Of a stretch of 64,000 bases of DNA, positions 29,190-39,355 are shown one piece after another; position 1 is the stretch's first letter; each line of letters starts with the position of its first letter. The DNA comes from Cyanobacteriota bacterium SRBZ.bins.94.201705 (GTDB lineage Bacteria > Cyanobacteriota > Cyanobacteriia > Cyanobacteriales > Cyanobacteriaceae), in assembly GCA_030549855.1 (NCBI GenBank), contig JAUQQP010000035.1, forward strand, positions 1 through 64,000, in the 5' to 3' direction. Under the pieces are notes generated by a model. It did not search any database. It was given only the letters and a program-made list of their open reading frames with translations, and was not told the origin of the DNA. The translations under genes and the position numbers were made by a program.

Positions 29190-31193
29190 TTCCGCATATC
29201 CCCAGCCATTCCGGAAAAACTGCCGGCAAACAATATCCAATGGGAGGAAAAACCAAGATGGAAATGCTACCAAGACAACCTATTAGCCTGAATAACATTA
29301 GCCTGAATAACAACAGTCAGAAAAAATCCACTACCCTGTGGCATACCCCACAAATACCCCGCATTTTTTTAGGCTGGAAATCGCTATAGTTGTGAACTAT
29401 ACCATAAAGGCCTTTCTTTGCCAAGGGAAATGACACTAGTTGCCCTATAATGGCTTTATCCAAGGCTAGTAGGATAACTTTTGCCATGAAAGCCTTTGTC
29501 TAGGGGAATAACTAGTTGCTGTATGGCAGCATTATCCGGGATAAGTGATATGGTTTTTGCTGGTGTCGGGGGAAAACCAAAAGGGAAATGCTACAAATAA
29601 GATAGTCTTTTGGCATGGGTGACAATAGCCTGTAAAATTTACCCCATGGGGTATTATCTGTCTGTCCTTGTGAATATTTCTAATTGTAGGCCGAAAATAG
29701 AGGTAGAATAGACTGTACCATGTAGGACAAGGATGAAAATTACCAGTTATTGTCTAACAGTGTTGTCTAACTCCTGTAGGGTATTGTCTTAAAGTGTAGG
29801 AAAAGGCCAAAATAAGTGTTACCATGAACAATAACTGCCAGAAAAGTCCATCTCAGAGGTTGCCGCAATTCTCTCCATTTTTGGAGGCTGGGATAAGGGA
29901 TAATAAAATGGCAACTACCATGTTTAGTTGTACTGCAGTGTAGCTGTAGGATTTTTGCTATAGAAATGACTAATGCCGTTTTAGTGGCATTACCCAGCCA
30001 TAACTAGTCATAGTAGTCGCCAAGTGGGATAAAGACAAACGGGGAATACTGAAAAAACAGTCCAGTGGTATAAATAACAATAATCAGAGAAAGTAAATAC
30101 TCCCTAGGATACACCCAAGGCATACTACGTATTTTCCTCCACTAGAAATAACGAGGTAAACTCCAGATGAATGCCTTTGGCTGGAGGAAAGAATGACCAT
30201 TTGCCACATACTAGCATTATCCAGGAATAGGTGACCATAATTGTAACCAGGGTAGGGAAAAAAGCTAAGACAGAATTGTTGCAAGAAGAATATTCTATTG
30301 GCATAAACAACTAGCCGGAAGAATTCTATTTTCTCTGCTGGCTGTGGCAGTGACGTAACCCTTGCTATAAATGCCTTTACCTAGGGAAATAACTAGTCAC
30401 CGTATAGTAGTCTTATCCAGCAAGAGGTGATTATGACGATTAGCAGTTTGAAGGGAAAAGCAAAAGGGGAATGCCACAAAGATATTCTGTTGGCATGAAT
30501 GACAATAGCCTGTACAATCTATACCATGGGGTGTTGTCTTTCCCTGTGAATATTTCTAACTGTAGGCCGAAAATAGAGGGAGAGTAAACTGTACCATGTA
30601 AGGCGAGGATGAAAATTACCAGTTACTGTCTAAAGGTGTTGTCTAACTGTAGAGGATTATATTCGTTGCCATTGTCGGGGGAGGGGTAAAAGGAATGTTG
30701 CCATGAATAACAACAGCCAGGAAAATCCATCGGCGGCGCTGTGGCAATTTACCTCATTTTTGTAAGCTAAGAATTGGGACAAAATATACTCTGCCATTTT
30801 ATGAGGCGTATTGCAATATGCCCCTGTGGCAGCTTTCTCCAGGCTGATGTAAAACCAAAGGGAAGGTCTTGCTGAAAAAACAATCTACTGGTATAAGTGA
30901 GAATAGCCGACAACAATCCACATTCCCCAAGTCCTTAGAAGTGCTTCTTATTTTTGTAGGCTGGAAGTAAGTAGCGATGGGATAAACTATACCATGAGAG
31001 AAAAAATAACTGGTTGCCCTATAGTAACCCTAAGGGGGATTATAGTCGTAACCAGTGGGGGGAAAACCAAAACGGAAATGTTGCCAAAAAGATACTCTAT
31101 TAGCATAAACAACAATAGCCGGAAGAATCCTATTTCCCGCCGCCTGTGGCGATGGGATAAACCTTACCATAAAAGCCTTTGCCGGGGGGATAA
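29190..31193. repeat. Diverged tandem-repeat array downstream of the anion permease gene (array 1)
   Basis: About 2 kb contains roughly nine diverged copies of a unit of about 180-225 bases. Recognisable unit starts (variants of ATAACTAGTTGCC) lie at 29430, 29508, 29966, 30192, 30389, 31006 and 31190. The last two are 184 bases apart and very similar. Each full copy continues with a GTGATT..GTAACCAG, AAAACCAAAACGGAAATG and TTGGCATAAACAACAATAGCC series. The rightmost copy runs into the coding 3' end of the minus-strand permease (31194-31290), so the unit appears to derive from that gene's end plus downstream DNA. No reading frame is conserved. A larger period of about 880 bases relates 29621-29990 to 30501-30870. 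Confidence 0.75.
29282..29311. repeat. Exact 15-bp tandem duplication
   Basis: ATTAGCCTGAATAAC is present twice in tandem without change, inside the leftmost part of array 1. It is a recent slippage event in otherwise diverged repeats. Confidence 0.8.
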
Positions 31194-32423
31194 CTAGTTG
31201 CCGTATAGTAACTCTATCCAGAAGTAGGTGATTGTAGTCGTCACCAGAGTGAGGGGGAAACCAAAACGGAAATGTTGCCAGAAAGATAGTATATACCCCC
31301 TAGTTTTGGCACTTTCTGCCATAATCAAATTAGCCACTGAACCAAACAAGGTAAAATTTCCTGCTAAGGTGGCACTACTGGCTAAGAGTAGCCATTTCTC
31401 TGAAGACTTCTCCCCCATTATTCCTTGTAATAATAAAACTGCTGGTACATTAGAAATGAGATTAGATAAACCAACCGTTGCCAATACCAGATTTACGTTA
31501 TTATTCAGCCAATCCTCCATAAAACCAAAAATATTCAAAGAACGCACACAGTGGGTTAGAATAAATAGACCAGAAAACATCACTAATAGAGGCCAATCGA
31601 TTTGTTTAAACACTTTCTCTGGTTTTAATCGTCGAGTAATTAACAAGATTGTAGCGCCTAAAAAAGCAACTTCTGTCATGGGTAACCCCACCACAAAACC
31701 TGCTAAGGTTGCGGCAGTTATTAGTAGTGTTTTCCTCAAAAGTGGCAAGTAGATACCATATTTCCATTTTCCCTCCCTTTTGGTTAACAAAATCTTTCCG
31801 CTTCTCACCTCTGGATACAACCACCACAACAAACCAATTTGTGTCAGCAAGCCAGCTATAGCCGGGAAAATTAGGGCTTTTGTAAATTGTAAATAACCTA
31901 TTCCCGACAATGACCCTACTAAAATATTCTGAGGATTACCATTAATTGTAGCTAACGAGCCTATATTTGTCGCCCCGGCAATCGCCAAAAGATAGGGGAT
32001 AGGATTTATCTGTAAACTGGCAGTCAATTCCAAAACAAGAGGAGTGGTTATGGACACCAGGGTGTCATTTAAAAATAAGGCAGATAGAAATCCCGTTGTC
32101 AATGTTAGCAACACTATTAAACGGAAAGGTGTTAGAATAAGTCGTTGTAAGTACCATATACATAGATTGAAAAATCCACTATAATTTAGATTGCCATTAA
32201 TTATCATCATACTTAACAAAAAAATGATAGTATTCTCGTCAATTGCCTCCCACGCCTCCGATAAACTCAAACCTCCTAAACTGACTAACAAACCAGTAGT
32301 AATTAAAGCGATTGTTGCCCGATTAACCCGAAATCCCGGTATATATCCTAAAGCTAGGGTTAAATAACTTCCAATGATAACCAATACCTTGAAACCAAAA
32401 AGAATATCCTGCCAGTATTTCAT
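31194..32423 (-). CDS. SLC13/ArsB-like anion permease
   Basis: This 409-residue integral membrane protein of the ion-transporter superfamily (ArsB/NhaD/SLC13-like) has about 10-11 predicted helices. TTGLLVSLGGLSLSEAWEAI near residue 45, FLLSMMIINGNL, ATNIGSLATINGNPQNILVG (about 150-170) and the second-half repeat VGLSNLISNVPAVLLL (about 315-330) are the paired re-entrant segments of the family. The substrate (arsenite, sulfate or another anion) is not evident. The final 30 codons (FWQHFRFGFPLTLVTTTI...) are a normal family C-terminus, yet their DNA matches the repeat unit that fills the gap downstream. Confidence 0.82.
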   Translation of the reverse strand: MKYWQDILFGFKVLVIIGSYLTLALGYIPGFRVNRATIALITTGLLVSLGGLSLSEAWEAIDENTIIFLLSMMIINGNLNYSGFFNLCIWYLQRLILTPFRLIVLLTLTTGFLSALFLNDTLVSITTPLVLELTASLQINPIPYLLAIAGATNIGSLATINGNPQNILVGSLSGIGYLQFTKALIFPAIAGLLTQIGLLWWLYPEVRSGKILLTKREGKWKYGIYLPLLRKTLLITAATLAGFVVGLPMTEVAFLGATILLITRRLKPEKVFKQIDWPLLVMFSGLFILTHCVRSLNIFGFMEDWLNNNVNLVLATVGLSNLISNVPAVLLLQGIMGEKSSEKWLLLASSATLAGNFTLFGSVANLIMAESAKTRGYILSFWQHFRFGFPLTLVTTTITYFWIELLYGN

Positions 32424-32571
32424 ATTATTGCCTTTCTTTACCCGGGAGTCACCCTCCGGTTAGTTTTGACGAAGAAACTCTAGACTATTTTACTAAAAAA
32501 GCAGATGGCAATCCAGATTTGTAGTAGTTAACAAGAAAAGAGGATAAACGGGAATAGGAAAACACAATATT

Positions 32572-35500
32572 ATGATAGAATCCCTAATCAATAGACTGAG
32601 AAAGCTGACAGAGGTAGACATTCAAAATGACTGGTTTTTTTGTGACGTCGACTTCCATTATACTCCCACAGAAATAGATGAGAGATGGCAGAAGGCTAAA
32701 GTCAACGATAGGGGATATATAGTATGGGAAAAAGGCAAAAAAATCAGATGGTTTGCCCAAAAAATTATCATTCCAGCCAGTCTAGGTGGAGGATACCCAC
32801 TGGCAGGATTAAATTTGCGTTTAGCCTTGACATGGTGGGCAGAATTAGCCCAGGTTTTTGTCAACGGGAAACTGAGGAGAGAGGGAGATTTGTTTGACTC
32901 TTCCTGTAGATTTTTGATAGCAGAAAATGTCCAAGAGAATCAGCAATTTGTCGTCGCCATCCGTCTGGTAAGCCCTAGCCACGACAACGGCGCCTTGATG
33001 GTTTCTCGTTGTATCTATGAGGCTAAGCAAGATAGAATTGATCCCAGTTTTGTGGCTAATGAGTTAGAGGTTGTAAGCAAATACCTTCAAAATTTTTACC
33101 CCGAGATTCAGGCAGAATTTGAGAGAGTAATAGGGGGTATAAACTGGGGTTATGTAGATAACCATTCCCTGTTTAACCAGGAATTGGAAAGGGTAAGAAA
33201 CCGCCTACTACCTTTTTCAAAATACATCAAAGAAAGAAAATTTTATCTACTAGGACACGCCCATCTGGATTTAGCATGGCTTTGGAATATCGAGGAGACA
33301 TATAGACTGGCAGAAAATACCTTTAAATCTGTGTTAAAACTTCAGAAAGAATACAAGGATTTAGTATTCGGACACACCACGATATATCTCTATTCTTGGT
33401 TATCCCAAAAACACCCCCATATATTCAGGCAAATTCAAGAGGCAGTGAGGGAGAAGAAATGGGAAATACTGGGGGGGATGTGGGTTGAACCAGAGGTGAA
33501 TTTGATAGGGGGAGAATCCCTAACAAGACAACTACTATATGGGCAAAAACACGCATTATTATTGTTTGGAAAATACTGTGAAGTAGCCTGGTTGCCAGAC
33601 AGTTTCGGCTTTCCCTGGCAATTACCACAATTTCTACAACAGGCAGAAATAAAATACTTCGTAACAGGCAAATTACACTGGAATGACACCAACAAATTTC
33701 CCTATGGTTGTTTTTGGTGGGAATCTCCAGATGGAAGTAGAATTTTTACCGTGATGTCTCCCCCTAATGTAGCCGGGGTAATGGATACCAACCCCCTCAC
33801 CATGACTGACTACGGTATCCAATGGGAAAAACAAACGGGGTTAAAAGAGATTTTCTGGCTGCCAGGGGTGGGAGATCATGGAGGCGGCCCTACTCGTGAT
33901 ATGCTAGAGGTGGCACAGCGTTATCAGCAGTCTCCCTTTTTCCCAAACCTCCAATTCGTCACCGCCTCAACTTTCTTAGACAAAATCAGTAGTCTTACCC
34001 CCGATAACTATCCTATATGGAAAGATGAACTCTATCTAGAATTACATCGTGGTTGTTATACCACCCATGGTGACCAGAAGTATTTTAACCGCTACAGCGA
34101 AACTCTACTATACCAAGCCGAATTGTTTGCCACCATTGCCACTATTCTGAAAAAACGACATACCCCCGCCGTGACGAGAAAAAACCCCCCCCACAATGAA
34201 TACAATCCAGCCATTATAGAATCTCTCTGGCAGAAGGTATTAGTTAACCAATTCCATGATATACTACCGGGGACGTCTATCACTCCAGTCTTCATCACTG
34301 CCAACAAGTGGTGGCAAGAGGTTATCGCTACTGCCAAGACAATCCTAACTCAAAGTCTTAAATCCATCGCCACCCATCTTCCTCCACCTCCTTTTGATTG
34401 TCTCCAAGAGGTAGTGGTTTTTAATAGTCTCAATTGGCAAAGAGGGGGAATTGTAGAGTTAGACTGGAATAGGGAGACAGAGAAGGCTGGTGTTGGGGAG
34501 ACACTAAAACAAAAGTATCAGATTCAGATTTATGACGCAGAAGGCAAGCCAGTTATATCAGAAATTACCCCGGAAGGCAAACTACTATTCTATGCCGACA
34601 ATATACCGGGTATTGGCTATAAAACTTTCTATCTAGTGGTTGAAAGTAACCCTCCCAACACCCAATACTCGTCTCAAGATTCCCCCCTTCACACCCCAAC
34701 AGAATTTGTTTTGGAAAACGAATACCTCAGGATTACCATTAACCCCGCCACCGGCAATTTAAGCCAACTGTTGGATAAGGTAAACCAGAAGGAAGTATTA
34801 GCAGGGGAAGGAAATGAGTTAGAATTGTTTGAAGATAAGGGCCAATATTGGGATGCCTGGAATATCAACCCAGAATACAGAAAATTCCCACTACCACCTC
34901 CAACAGTGGCAGAAATCAGATGGCTGGAAAAAGGCAAGTTGAGACAGATAATTAGAGTCAGGAAAATTTACAATCGCTCCTTTTTTATCCAAGACTATAT
35001 ACTAGAATACAACTCCCCCCTGTTACAGATAAGAAATGAGGTAAACTGGCAAGAAGACTACACCCTTGTCAAAACAAAATTCCCTCTTGCCGTAAAAAAC
35101 GAGTTTGTAACCTATGAAATTGCTTGTGGCAGTATTCAGCGAAAAGTCATAGATAAGGCAGTTACCCCCTTCGATAAAGCCAAATGGGAGGTGTATGGCC
35201 ACCGTTGGGCTGACTTGAGTGATAATATTGCTGACTATGGGGTTAGCCTCCTTAATGACTGTAAATATGGTTATTCTGCTACTTCCTCTGAATTACAATT
35301 GACACTTTTACGTAGTCCGAGGTGGCCAGATGCTACCGCCGATAGGGGAATACACCGCTTTAGATATGCCATATATCCCCACAAAGGCAGTTGGCGGGAA
35401 GCGAAGACAGTCAGAAAAGGCTATGAATTCAATCAACCACTCTTGTATTTCATTCCCAGTGACAAAAGACAGCAACCTCTTTTAGGTTACCGGGAGGAGT

Positions 35501-35751
35501 TTATAAGTTTAGGGGATAATAGTCTAGTTTTGATGGCATTTAAACAGGCAGAAAACAATCCAGACGAGTATATTCTGAGACTCTATGAGAGTGAAGGCAA
35601 ACAATGTGGGATGAAAATACACAACCGCCTAGGTTTGGAATATTCCCACGGGGTAAATCTTCTAGAAAACCATGCCTTTGACGAAATGCCTCAGGTAATT
35701 CAGCCTTATAAGATAGTAAGTCTGTTATTTAAGATGAATTCCCCCGGTTAA
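32572..35751 (+). CDS. GH38 alpha-mannosidase
   Basis: This 1059-residue glycoside hydrolase family 38 enzyme releases alpha-linked mannose. The zinc-binding HAHLDLAWLW is near residue 230. The nucleophile Asp is in WLPDSFGFPWQL near 341. HDILPGTSI near 565 carries further metal or active-site residues. The C-terminal half is the beta-sandwich region typical of the family. No signal peptide is seen, so it is probably cytosolic. The enzyme could recycle mannose-containing glycans or storage oligosaccharides; the GH57 enzyme across the next gap may share that metabolism, but this is only proximity. Confidence 0.92.
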   Translation: MIESLINRLRKLTEVDIQNDWFFCDVDFHYTPTEIDERWQKAKVNDRGYIVWEKGKKIRWFAQKIIIPASLGGGYPLAGLNLRLALTWWAELAQVFVNGKLRREGDLFDSSCRFLIAENVQENQQFVVAIRLVSPSHDNGALMVSRCIYEAKQDRIDPSFVANELEVVSKYLQNFYPEIQAEFERVIGGINWGYVDNHSLFNQELERVRNRLLPFSKYIKERKFYLLGHAHLDLAWLWNIEETYRLAENTFKSVLKLQKEYKDLVFGHTTIYLYSWLSQKHPHIFRQIQEAVREKKWEILGGMWVEPEVNLIGGESLTRQLLYGQKHALLLFGKYCEVAWLPDSFGFPWQLPQFLQQAEIKYFVTGKLHWNDTNKFPYGCFWWESPDGSRIFTVMSPPNVAGVMDTNPLTMTDYGIQWEKQTGLKEIFWLPGVGDHGGGPTRDMLEVAQRYQQSPFFPNLQFVTASTFLDKISSLTPDNYPIWKDELYLELHRGCYTTHGDQKYFNRYSETLLYQAELFATIATILKKRHTPAVTRKNPPHNEYNPAIIESLWQKVLVNQFHDILPGTSITPVFITANKWWQEVIATAKTILTQSLKSIATHLPPPPFDCLQEVVVFNSLNWQRGGIVELDWNRETEKAGVGETLKQKYQIQIYDAEGKPVISEITPEGKLLFYADNIPGIGYKTFYLVVESNPPNTQYSSQDSPLHTPTEFVLENEYLRITINPATGNLSQLLDKVNQKEVLAGEGNELELFEDKGQYWDAWNINPEYRKFPLPPPTVAEIRWLEKGKLRQIIRVRKIYNRSFFIQDYILEYNSPLLQIRNEVNWQEDYTLVKTKFPLAVKNEFVTYEIACGSIQRKVIDKAVTPFDKAKWEVYGHRWADLSDNIADYGVSLLNDCKYGYSATSSELQLTLLRSPRWPDATADRGIHRFRYAIYPHKGSWREAKTVRKGYEFNQPLLYFIPSDKRQQPLLGYREEFISLGDNSLVLMAFKQAENNPDEYILRLYESEGKQCGMKIHNRLGLEYSHGVNLLENHAFDEMPQVIQPYKIVSLLFKMNSPG

Positions 35752-35859
35752 GACTACCACTGCCTTGTATCTTTTGGCTTTTGTGTTAGTCTATTTTAGA
35801 CCAATACACAGTAACCGAGTCACAAAAATTGCCAAAATAATGGGTTTATACCGATGATT

Positions 35860-37660
35860 TTACACTAATAATGCCTCCCACCGATGCACCATGACAACTT
35901 CCCCCATAACAGACAATACCCCCCTTGTAAATGCTTTTGGTGTAACGGAAAATATATCTCTTGTTGGAAACTAAAATAGGGGTTGCCAAAAAAACATACC
36001 ATCCCCGTAGAGACTAAGCAGGATATTTCCATAAAAAATAATACATCCCTTGTGGGAGGCATTCATAAACCCTCCTGGCAAAGACTATACATCCCCTCCC
36101 CCGGGATAGATGTTTCCAGGCAAGACTATAAACCTCCAACTAGAAACTTTAATAAGCATGGGTTTGTTGTTGGGGAATAAACCTCTTGGTTAAGAATCAC
36201 ATGAACACATCTAAAATAGAAGATATGCTACCCAGTCAGTCATTAGACAAATACCTCCCCCGAAGACGATACCTGCCTTAGTGTAGTAACCCCCTAGACA
36301 AACATGCCCATTATAGCCCATAAAACTTTTAGTCAACAATCAGATGAATCTCTCTGGAAAAGACTATACCTCCAGTCAAGACTAAATTCCTTCTATAGAC
36401 TACAAACCCCAGGGTTAACACTAAGACATATTATTCCACAGGGGAAGACAAATCTCCTAGTCTACAATTACATAAACTCTATGCCATTAGAAGGCACATC
36501 CCTAGATAAAGAGTAACAGACATAAGCCACCCTTCAAGACTTGTATAAACACCCCCTCCCCATTCCTCTACCTACACCCCCACACCCTTGCCTCAAACCA
36601 TAGTTTTAACCCCAAGACATTTATCCCCACAGACTACTCCCTTTCAGTTAACAGCTGGATAGATACCAGCCTACTATGAGAAGGATGATTCTTATACTAG
36701 ACATTCAGATAAACATTTGCCTCGGGGATAATGATTACCCTGGGTGACTCCAATACTAACTTTTCTGACTGACTCTGTGTCTTCCCTAGTCACAGCTAAG
36801 ATAAGTGTCTCTATAAATGACAATCTCCCTCCCTGGAAAAAATGCCTCCACATAAAAAGACAATACAATTTGCCGCCGCCGCTGGAGAAGACACCTCCTA
36901 GTCAGATTTAACCAAAACACTTTTGCCGTTAGAAAACAAAATTCCTGGTAAGCAAGATAAGAGTCTGTATAACTACAGTATTAAAAATGCCTACAAAGGA
37001 GGGAGTAAACAAGACTAGGATAAACAAGTCTACAACAGACGATACACTCTCAGGTTTTCCTTAGAAAAAACACCCCCATTCCCCTCCTTACCTCTTGGTT
37101 AACACAAACACACCTCAAACAGACAAACCACCCCCCGTCGACTAAGATAAAAACCCTCATGAGGAAAACAACCTCTCTAATTGCAGACTGGCAACAACAA
37201 GAGTATGCCATAAGATAAATTCCTAATTCCCACCTCAGATATATGCCTCTACCTCAGACTTACCCCCCCAACCTAAAACTAACTGATATGCTAACCTAAA
37301 ACTAACTGATACGAATACCTCCAGGCAATAGTATAAACCCTACAGTTGGCACTAAGAGAGGCGAATACATGATAGTAAAAGACAAACCCCCGCCAATCAC
37401 TGTCAGACAAACACCAACCAAGGTATATCACCTTTTCGTCGGTTTGAGAGAGTAGTCCCATTATACAATAAAACCCCTGGCTACCAATCAGATGTGCCCC
37501 CACAAAAGACTATAAATCCCCCCGTAACTAGGAGTATAAATCTCCCCCATAGAGACAACAAAGATAGAGGTTTAAAATCATAAACCCCTCGATGACAAGA
37601 AAGTGGATACCACCACCTGGGGGGATAGGCTTATCCCTCCCCTTGCCTCCAACCGCATTC
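35860..37660. repeat. Diverged short tandem-repeat array downstream of the GH57 gene (array 2)
   Basis: These 1.8 kb of non-coding DNA are strongly A+C-rich on the plus strand and built from variants of a unit of about 40 bases centred on AAGACTATAAACCCC. Clear copies lie near 36082, 36122, 36356, 36380, 37010 and 37505. Two longer copies (about 36341-36375 and 37480-37517) share the string CAATCAGATG followed by AAAAGACTATA. The last codons of the minus-strand GH57 gene read AAAGGACGATAAACCC on this strand, the closest non-array match. No ORF of known family occurs here. Frames of 60-70 codons are scattered and unconserved. Confidence 0.65.
37270..37315. repeat. 23-bp tandem duplication inside array 2
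   Basis: Two consecutive copies beginning AACCTAAAACTAACTGATA differ only near their ends (TG versus CG). It shows recent duplication inside an otherwise eroded array. Confidence 0.8.
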
Positions 37661-39253
37661 TTACAAAGGACGATAAACCCTATAATCGAGATGGGGGAAA
37701 ATATTGTCCTGCCATTCAACTTGTTCCAACCAGCGATGGGGGATGTTATTATCTAAGATAGCATGATAGAGTCTGTCGAATCGAAACAGGTGGGTTTTGA
37801 GACGGGCAGTGGCATAGGATACCATGGTACCAGATTTGAGGATAAACGCCCAATCGGAAGACTGCGCCAACAGTAATTCCCTAGCCGCCTGGTTTAATGC
37901 CCTTAATTGTAACGGATTGTCTGTCTCTAGGGTGGCTAATTTTATCATTTGTCGGATTGCCCGATGGAGATGGGGATAAATCCAATCATTGGTATCGTTT
38001 AACCAATACTGGTGATAACCCCCTTCTCCCCAACTAGACTCGGCTGGGATAGCTAACTGTTGAGTGGGATGAGTTTTGAGATATTGGGATAGATGTACAA
38101 AGGAGAGAGAATCCTGATAACAGTCTACAGCTTTGCGGAAAAGAAAATCTAAAAACCATGGCCCCTCATACCACCAGTGGCCATATAATTCTGCATCATA
38201 GGGGCAAACAATAATAGGCTGTCTTTGGATAATATCAGCCACCTGCTTAATCTGCTTTAGGCGACTGTTAAGAAAATGGGAGGCATCTGTAGCTGCCCTT
38301 TCCCTGGCACAATAGGGCTCATATAATTGTTTATGACCAAGGTCACAATAGCGGGAAGTAATGCGATAATACTTTATGCCCACATTTTTCCGTTGACCAT
38401 TGGGCAAAAGATATGGTCTAATATAATCATAGTCGGCTTCCCATCCCAAGTCCTTGTAGAATTCACGATAGACAGGATTACTGGGATAGCCCACTTCTGA
38501 TGACCAAACTTGTTGAGAGGAAAAATCATCACGCCCAAAAGCCGCCACCCCACAGTGTGTGAAAATAGGGGCATAGGTGCTAAAACGAGGACGAGGTTTG
38601 GCATTATTAATCCCATGACTATCAATTATAAAGTAACGAAGGCCGGCTTTAGCTAACAATTCTTCTAATCCCTGGTAATAGCCACACTCAGGCAGCCAGA
38701 TACCATAAGGGCGACAACCAAAAACCCTTTGGTAGTATTGGCAGGCAGTCTCAATTTGTGCCCAAACTGCTTCAGGATACATTTTCATTAAAGGTAGATA
38801 AGCATGAGTTGCGGCAGAGGTGATAATCTCTAGATAGCCACCTTCCTGAAACTGTTTAAAGGCAGACACTAAATCCCCCCCACACTGGCGCCAAATGTCT
38901 CCTATTTGGCAAAATTCCTCTTGGTAGTATTCGGCTAACTGTCTCAGTTGACTGTTACGGGGATAGCGACTTACTTCTCTAGCAATTAATTGTTGCAGCC
39001 TATTGAGATATTTTTCGTAACGTTTTTGTAGTAAATCGTCCTGCAACAAGGAAAGGAGGGTGGGAGAAAAACTAAGAGTCAGACGAAAATCAATACCATC
39101 CCGTTGTAATCCCCGGAAAACCCTCAATAGGGGGATATAAACTTCAGTTATTGCCTCATACAACCACTCCTCTTCCAATACCCCCTCCTTCTCGCTGTGA
39201 CGCACAAAAGGCAAATGGGCATGTAGGATAAAACAAATATAACCAATGGCCAT
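37661..39253 (-). CDS. GH57 glycoside hydrolase (alpha-glucan branching-type)
   Basis: This 530-residue protein is of glycoside hydrolase family 57. The N-terminal ICFILHAHLPFVRH carries the family HxH. The nucleophile Glu is in IWLPECGYYQG near residue 187, and the acid Asp is in PYDAELYGHWWYEGP near 354. The C-terminal helical domain (DUF1957-like) matches GH57 1,4-alpha-glucan branching enzymes, so glycogen branching is the likely role. I chose the ATG at 39253 (MAIGY); a TTG five codons upstream is in frame. It diverges from tolC. Its 3' end seems to have seeded array 2. Confidence 0.88.
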   Translation of the reverse strand: MAIGYICFILHAHLPFVRHSEKEGVLEEEWLYEAITEVYIPLLRVFRGLQRDGIDFRLTLSFSPTLLSLLQDDLLQKRYEKYLNRLQQLIAREVSRYPRNSQLRQLAEYYQEEFCQIGDIWRQCGGDLVSAFKQFQEGGYLEIITSAATHAYLPLMKMYPEAVWAQIETACQYYQRVFGCRPYGIWLPECGYYQGLEELLAKAGLRYFIIDSHGINNAKPRPRFSTYAPIFTHCGVAAFGRDDFSSQQVWSSEVGYPSNPVYREFYKDLGWEADYDYIRPYLLPNGQRKNVGIKYYRITSRYCDLGHKQLYEPYCARERAATDASHFLNSRLKQIKQVADIIQRQPIIVCPYDAELYGHWWYEGPWFLDFLFRKAVDCYQDSLSFVHLSQYLKTHPTQQLAIPAESSWGEGGYHQYWLNDTNDWIYPHLHRAIRQMIKLATLETDNPLQLRALNQAARELLLAQSSDWAFILKSGTMVSYATARLKTHLFRFDRLYHAILDNNIPHRWLEQVEWQDNIFPHLDYRVYRPL

Positions 39254-39355
39254 GGGTGCTAGTGGCAAACAAAACTAATATATTACCTATAGGGGTGACG
39301 CTGGAGACGGGTTTTTCCTGTTACGATATTTTTGGGAAGTGAACATGGGAGGTAA

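Noticed and set aside
29190-31193. CRISPR array
   Set aside because: Units are about 200 bases, diverged, without uniform spacers of 30-40 bases, and no cas genes are present.
29086-31193. Insertion sequence or MITE remnants
   Set aside because: No transposase fragment, terminal inverted repeats or target duplications are visible, and the units merge into a neighbouring gene end.
31228-31752. 174-codon plus-strand frame within the permease gene
   Set aside because: It is the antisense shadow of a well-supported membrane protein gene.
36304-36516. 70-codon frame in array 2
   Set aside because: Composed of array repeats, without ribosome-binding site, and not repeated in phase in other units.
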